Source of the DNA: Nitrospira sp.
GTDB taxonomy: Bacteria; Nitrospirota; Nitrospiria; Nitrospirales; Nitrospiraceae
Assembly: GCA_015709715.1 (NCBI GenBank)
Contig: CP054184.1
Span: 1,473,001 to 1,537,000 of the forward strand
Reading direction: 5' to 3'
Length of the DNA stretch: 64,000 nt
The first letter of the stretch is position 1. Every line of letters starts with the position of its first letter. The position numbers were made by a program, and so were the translations under genes. The notes beneath the pieces are model-generated. The model was not told the DNA's origin. It saw nothing but the letters and a program-made list of their open reading frames with translations, and did not search any database. Of this stretch, positions 60,545 to 64,000 are shown in pieces.

Positions 60545-61423
60545 GTGGTAAATACGACCAGCTACTGCCACCTCACGGTCGATCTGGAAGATTACAAACA
60601 TGCCACCATGTTGGACATGGGGCTGCCGCCGCGCACCAACCCCGAGCAGGCCTGGCGTGGGTTGACCAGGATCTTCTCCGCCCTGCAGTCCACCAGCGGC
60701 GATCCGCACGTCACCCTCTTCACCACCGGACAGGTCGCGCGGGATCAGCCGGATCTGGTCGGCGAGATGGTCCGGTGCGGCCATGAGATCGCTTGCCACG
60801 GCGATCAACATGAGGACCTATTCACGCTCGACCGCAAGGATTTTTTTCGCAGCCTGCAACGGGCTAAGGCAGCGCTCGAAGAAGCCTCGGGCCAAACCGT
60901 CCTGGGTTTCAGAGCGCCCAACTTTTCGCTCGACGACCGGTCGCCTTGGGCCTTCAACACATTGAGCGAAATGGGATTTGCCTATGATTCCAGCCTCGTG
61001 ACGGACCGACCGCGAACCGGCCACGAACAGTACGATTGCCTGCCGCTCGCCGAACGCCGCCTGTTCGAATTTCCCCTCTACCGGCGGCGGGTTGGTCCGC
61101 GCCACGGCATCCGCGTCATCGGCGGCACCTATTTCCGACTCTTGCCTCTCCCCGTGATCCTGCATCTGATGGACGAGGCGGTAGGCAAGGGATTCGTCCC
61201 GCTGGTGTATTTGCACGCCGCCGATGCGGACGATCGACCGAGCCCGGTCCGCTGGCGTGAGATGCAGGGACTGCCCACCCTAAGCAAAAGCCGGTGGGTC
61301 ATCCATCAGAGACAATGGACCTGGGGCACCAGGGCAGTGGCCGAGAAGCTGCAAGCCGTACTCGAACGGTTTCCCAACCTGGGCCCCTTGCGCAAGGCCC
61401 TCCCCCAATCCGTGACGGCGTAA
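60545..61423 (+). CDS. Polysaccharide deacetylase (DUF3473-type)
   Basis: A 292-residue NodB-family protein from a GTG with TAGGA a few bases upstream. HLTVDLEDYK carries the catalytic/metal acidic residues. EIACHGDQHEDLF has the His pair. VLGFRAPNFSLDDRSPW is the third motif. The C-terminal extension after residue 215 (VYLHAADADDRPSP) resembles DUF3473, found in exosortase/EPS-associated deacetylases. It has no signal peptide. G+C returns to the level of the chromosomal background here, unlike the preceding block. The stop is two bases before the carbamoyltransferase ATG, so they are one unit. Confidence 0.88.
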   Translation: MVNTTSYCHLTVDLEDYKHATMLDMGLPPRTNPEQAWRGLTRIFSALQSTSGDPHVTLFTTGQVARDQPDLVGEMVRCGHEIACHGDQHEDLFTLDRKDFFRSLQRAKAALEEASGQTVLGFRAPNFSLDDRSPWAFNTLSEMGFAYDSSLVTDRPRTGHEQYDCLPLAERRLFEFPLYRRRVGPRHGIRVIGGTYFRLLPLPVILHLMDEAVGKGFVPLVYLHAADADDRPSPVRWREMQGLPTLSKSRWVIHQRQWTWGTRAVAEKLQAVLERFPNLGPLRKALPQSVTA

Positions 61424-61425
61424 CC

Positions 61426-63201
61426 ATGTACATTCTCGGCTTGGCCACCATGGGTGAAAGCGCCGCCGCCCTGCTCAAGGACGGCATGCTGGTCGCCGCG
61501 GTGGAGGAAGAACGGTTCACCCGCGTCAAACATGAGGGCTGTTTTCCTATCCGCGCGATCGCCTTCTGCCTGGCCCAAGCGGGCATCACGCTGGCTGAAG
61601 TGGACCATGTGGCGGTCTATTGGCAACCGTTCCGCGTGGGCGTCCGGGCCAAGGCCCTGCTGACGACGGCCCTCACCCATCCGACCGCCTTCGCCGGCAA
61701 GGTGAGTCGAGTCTTCGAAGAGCTCTCGCTCGCCGGCGGCGGACAGGCCTCGTCCAGTCAAGGCAGTTGGGCGGAACTCTTCCTGGTGCGTCGTCTCCTC
61801 GCGCGGCACTTCGGGCCTTCACGGGCCAAGATCCATTACCTCGACCACCATCGTTGCCACATGGCCAGCGCATTCTTCGCGTCCCCCTTCGACGAGGCGA
61901 CCGTCATGGTGTTCGACGGCGCAGGCGAAGAGGCCGCCACCACCCTGGCGGTCGGCTCGGGTACGACGTTGCGGGTGCTGAAGTCGATCCCTTGGCCCCA
62001 TTCACTCGGCCATTTCTATTCGGCCATAACCGGCTTTCTGGGCTTCACAATGCTGGACGGCGAATACAAAATGATGGGCCTAGCCCCCTACGGCAAGCCG
62101 GAGTACCTGCCCTTCATCCGCCGCAACCTGCTCGTGACGGACAGGCCCGGCTCCTACCGCCTGAACCATGCCCTGCTCGATTATCACGCCGCGCTCCGGG
62201 GGCGGTTTTCGCCCGCCCTCAGGAGGATCTTCGGCGATCCCAGACAGGGCGATGAGGCTCCTTTCACGGAACGGGACCAACAGCTCGCCGCGAGCGCCCA
62301 AGCGGCGTTCGAAGAAGTGGTCTTCGATTTGGCCTCGTGGGCCTTCGAGGAAGGCGGCCGGCGAAGCCACCTCGCCTTGGCCGGAGGCTGCGGGCTGAAC
62401 TGCTCCGCGAACGGTCGCTTGCTGCGTGAAGGCCCCTTCAAGCAGATCTACGTCCCGCCCGCTCCGCATGACGCTGGTTGCGCGGTCGGCGCGACCCTGC
62501 TGCTCTATCACGAGACGTTGGGGCAGCCGCGACGGTTCACCATGACCCACGCCGCCTATGGACCGGCCTATGACGATCACGCGATTGGCCAGACGCTGCG
62601 TGCGGCCGGTCTCCACATGCAGCCGATCGCCGATGAAGAGACGCTGCTCGGAAAAACGGTGGAGGTGCTGACGGGCGGCGGCGTGGTGGGCTGGTTTCAA
62701 GGGGCGATGGAGTTCGGCCCACGCGCGTTGGGCTCACGATCGTTCCTGGCCGATCCGCGCCGGGACCGAATTCGCGATACCCTCAATGCGAAGATCAAGA
62801 AGCGGGAACTCTTCCGACCGTTCGCGCCCTCGGTGAAGGAGGAAGCGACAGCAGACTATTTCGAGGTGACGCAGCCGAGCCCGTTCATGAACCTAGCCCT
62901 GCCGGTCCGGCAGGACAAACGCGCCGTCATTCCCGCCGTCACCCACATCGACGGCTCAGCCAGGATTCAAACCGTCAGCCGCACCGATCAGCCGCGTTAT
63001 TGGCGGCTGCTCGACCGGTTCGAACGGGCAACCGGCGTCCCAATCTTGCTGAACACGTCATTCAATATTCAAGAGCCGATCGTTTGCACACCGGAGCAGG
63101 CGCTGGCCACGTTCAACACAAGCGGCGTCGATGCGCTGGTGATAGGGAATTATTTTGTTGAGAGGGGAGGGGGGACACATAAAGCTATGTACGGCACCTA
63201 A
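61426..63201 (+). CDS. Carbamoyltransferase (NodU/CmcH family), copy 2
   Basis: A 591-residue enzyme, a distant paralogue of the gene at 47240-49018. The ATG at 61426 opens MYILGLATMGESAAALL; longer frames overlap the deacetylase. LDHHRCHMASAFFASPF holds the His motif, VMVFDGAGEE the ATP site, GEYKMMGLAPYG a conserved loop, and MEFGPRALGSRSFLADPR the C-terminal domain signature. It would carbamoylate a sugar or other hydroxyl. Having two members in one polysaccharide region suggests two carbamoylated positions or substrates. Confidence 0.93.
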   Translation: MYILGLATMGESAAALLKDGMLVAAVEEERFTRVKHEGCFPIRAIAFCLAQAGITLAEVDHVAVYWQPFRVGVRAKALLTTALTHPTAFAGKVSRVFEELSLAGGGQASSSQGSWAELFLVRRLLARHFGPSRAKIHYLDHHRCHMASAFFASPFDEATVMVFDGAGEEAATTLAVGSGTTLRVLKSIPWPHSLGHFYSAITGFLGFTMLDGEYKMMGLAPYGKPEYLPFIRRNLLVTDRPGSYRLNHALLDYHAALRGRFSPALRRIFGDPRQGDEAPFTERDQQLAASAQAAFEEVVFDLASWAFEEGGRRSHLALAGGCGLNCSANGRLLREGPFKQIYVPPAPHDAGCAVGATLLLYHETLGQPRRFTMTHAAYGPAYDDHAIGQTLRAAGLHMQPIADEETLLGKTVEVLTGGGVVGWFQGAMEFGPRALGSRSFLADPRRDRIRDTLNAKIKKRELFRPFAPSVKEEATADYFEVTQPSPFMNLALPVRQDKRAVIPAVTHIDGSARIQTVSRTDQPRYWRLLDRFERATGVPILLNTSFNIQEPIVCTPEQALATFNTSGVDALVIGNYFVERGGGTHKAMYGT

Positions 63202-63263
63202 ACAACTACAGGACCGTAGGTGAAACAAATCGAATGACGGCTACTCCACGTTATGCTGTCCCA

Positions 63264-63866
63264 CTAGCGAGCTGTATTGCCACGGGGACAACAGTACAGA
63301 GAAAAGTCCTCCCCATAACCGCGTGGATCGTAAAAGATGCAAAAGTCAGTTGAGTACGCGGGCACCTGATCGAGTGGTTTATCCTCGCGATCATACGTGA
63401 TCGTCCCAATGTAATAAAACCACTTTTCTTTCAAAGTAATGGCTCTTGCGTCCTCTGTGGAAACAAAGAACGTACCCGTAACATCTAATGTCGAATCCCC
63501 GTTCCCTGGAAATAATACTCGCGGACCGTCCGTCCAAGGCTGTTCTTTCTGTTCTGTATTCGAGCACTCGACAAATGCAGGTGGTACATCGGGTGGCTTA
63601 GTAGAAACGCACCAACGGGCCTTGAGAACCGTACCGATTGCTGGGGAGTTTCCGGTGTTTCTCACCGCAATATAACCTCTCAACTTCTCCTTTCCCTTAA
63701 GGTGAGTAAAGACATCTGGCCGTTTGGGTTTGCAGGTCCCATCGTATCTATACTCAGACTCAGGCATGAGGCACATGCCGAGAGAACCTGGATTCCCAAG
63801 TAATGTTGAGATGACAACCCATGGGCGTTGCATCCATTCCGTCGATCGAAATGACGCTTGACTCAC
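63264..63866 (-). CDS. Hypothetical protein, likely frameshifted or 5'-incomplete
   Basis: A 200-residue frame from a GTG at 63866. I do not recognise a family. It contains a predicted beta-rich soluble domain with several Cys residues (CTNx-type spacing is not regular). Upstream of the GTG the same frame keeps coding-like sequence (FFATTQETLRVSQASF) but reaches a stop without a start codon. A second frame (63760-63975) offers a start and a membrane-helix-like segment (MLAFLPVIPGCFIALF). The simplest reading is one membrane-anchored protein with a frameshift near 63.9 kb. Composition is A+T-rich, so it may be foreign. Confidence 0.5.
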   Translation of the reverse strand: MSQASFRSTEWMQRPWVVISTLLGNPGSLGMCLMPESEYRYDGTCKPKRPDVFTHLKGKEKLRGYIAVRNTGNSPAIGTVLKARWCVSTKPPDVPPAFVECSNTEQKEQPWTDGPRVLFPGNGDSTLDVTGTFFVSTEDARAITLKEKWFYYIGTITYDREDKPLDQVPAYSTDFCIFYDPRGYGEDFSLYCCPRGNTAR

Positions 63867-64000
63867 CCTGAGAGTTTCTTGTGTAGTCGCAAAAAATGGC
63901 CTGGTTGTGCAGGTACTGGTGGTATGAAAACAGAGCTATGAAACAACCTGGAATGACCGGAAGAAAAGCCAGCATAACTCTGAACCATGGTCTATCACTA

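Noticed and set aside
32514..63201. Exosortase/PEP-CTERM system in the EPS locus
   Set aside because: Some gene types (DUF3473-like deacetylase, ACP plus ligase) recall exosortase-linked loci, but no exosortase or PEP-CTERM protein was found here.
1..64000. CRISPR arrays, rRNA genes and insertion-sequence transposases
   Set aside because: No regularly spaced repeat arrays, rRNA-like sequence or transposase motifs were seen anywhere in the window.

Overview
The window looks like a Nitrospira-type (Nitrospirota) chromosome. The basis is high G+C, a large multi-cytochrome cluster with two cytochrome bd-like subunits around a cytochrome b/Rieske pair, a hopanoid gene (hpnH), and a long exopolysaccharide locus. 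This assignment rests on gene content and layout; no database comparison was possible.

Layout. (1) 1-6.4 kb: a GH15 glucoamylase-like gene, a CzcA/CusA-type RND pump convergent to it, small secreted proteins, and a decayed DUF433/DUF5615 toxin-antitoxin pair. (2) 6.6-14.1 kb: an integrated element of about 7.5 kb in the 3' half of a tRNA-Thr(CGU) gene. It is bounded by an exact 47-bp repeat and has doubled TTTAGCACA sites inside both ends. The backbone is a rolling-circle-type replication initiator, a small HTH/excisionase and a tyrosine integrase. The more A+T-rich cargo is a TIR protein, a GGEEF nucleotide-cyclase-like protein and a large protein with two HEPN-like Rx4H motifs. Together they look like a defence or signalling payload and are the best candidate for an undescribed system. 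(3) 14.2-18.4 kb: an SGNH hydrolase, a lipoprotein with a caspase-like fold lacking both catalytic residues, and a UbiA prenyltransferase. (4) 18.4-29.9 kb: eleven consecutive minus-strand genes for a membrane respiratory complex: five c-type cytochrome proteins, two bd-like subunits, cytochrome b, a Rieske protein fused to a PRC-barrel domain, a six-TM protein and an ethylbenzene-dehydrogenase-like haem protein. (5) 30.0-32.4 kb: a carboxypeptidase-regulatory-like protein, a small Sm/SH3-like protein and hpnH. (6) 32.5-52.6 kb: a minus-strand exopolysaccharide operon: Wzx/MurJ-like flippase, SGNH hydrolase, GT4, carbamoyltransferase, Wzy-like polymerase, GT2, initiating sugar transferase, a thiamine-diphosphate E1 alpha/beta pair, DegT aminotransferase, methyltransferase, CapD-like dehydratase, Wzi, Wza and Wzz. 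(7) 52.7-63.2 kb: plus-strand genes continuing the theme: a duplicated outer-membrane barrel protein, an OMP, then an A+T-richer block (deacetylase, GNAT-like acyltransferase, acyl carrier protein, AMP-ligase, ketoreductase), then a second deacetylase and a second carbamoyltransferase. (8) The right edge holds a hypothetical gene that looks frameshifted or incomplete.

How they may work together. The polysaccharide genes cover lipid-linked initiation, sugar modification, elongation, flipping, polymerisation and export. The A+T-richer block could add an ACP-borne acyl group to an amino sugar freed by deacetylation (inference). The respiratory cluster probably moves electrons between quinol, c-type cytochromes and bd-like subunits. 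Several genes have well-formed sigma70-like promoters, and three of these sit so close to the start codon that leaderless transcripts are likely.
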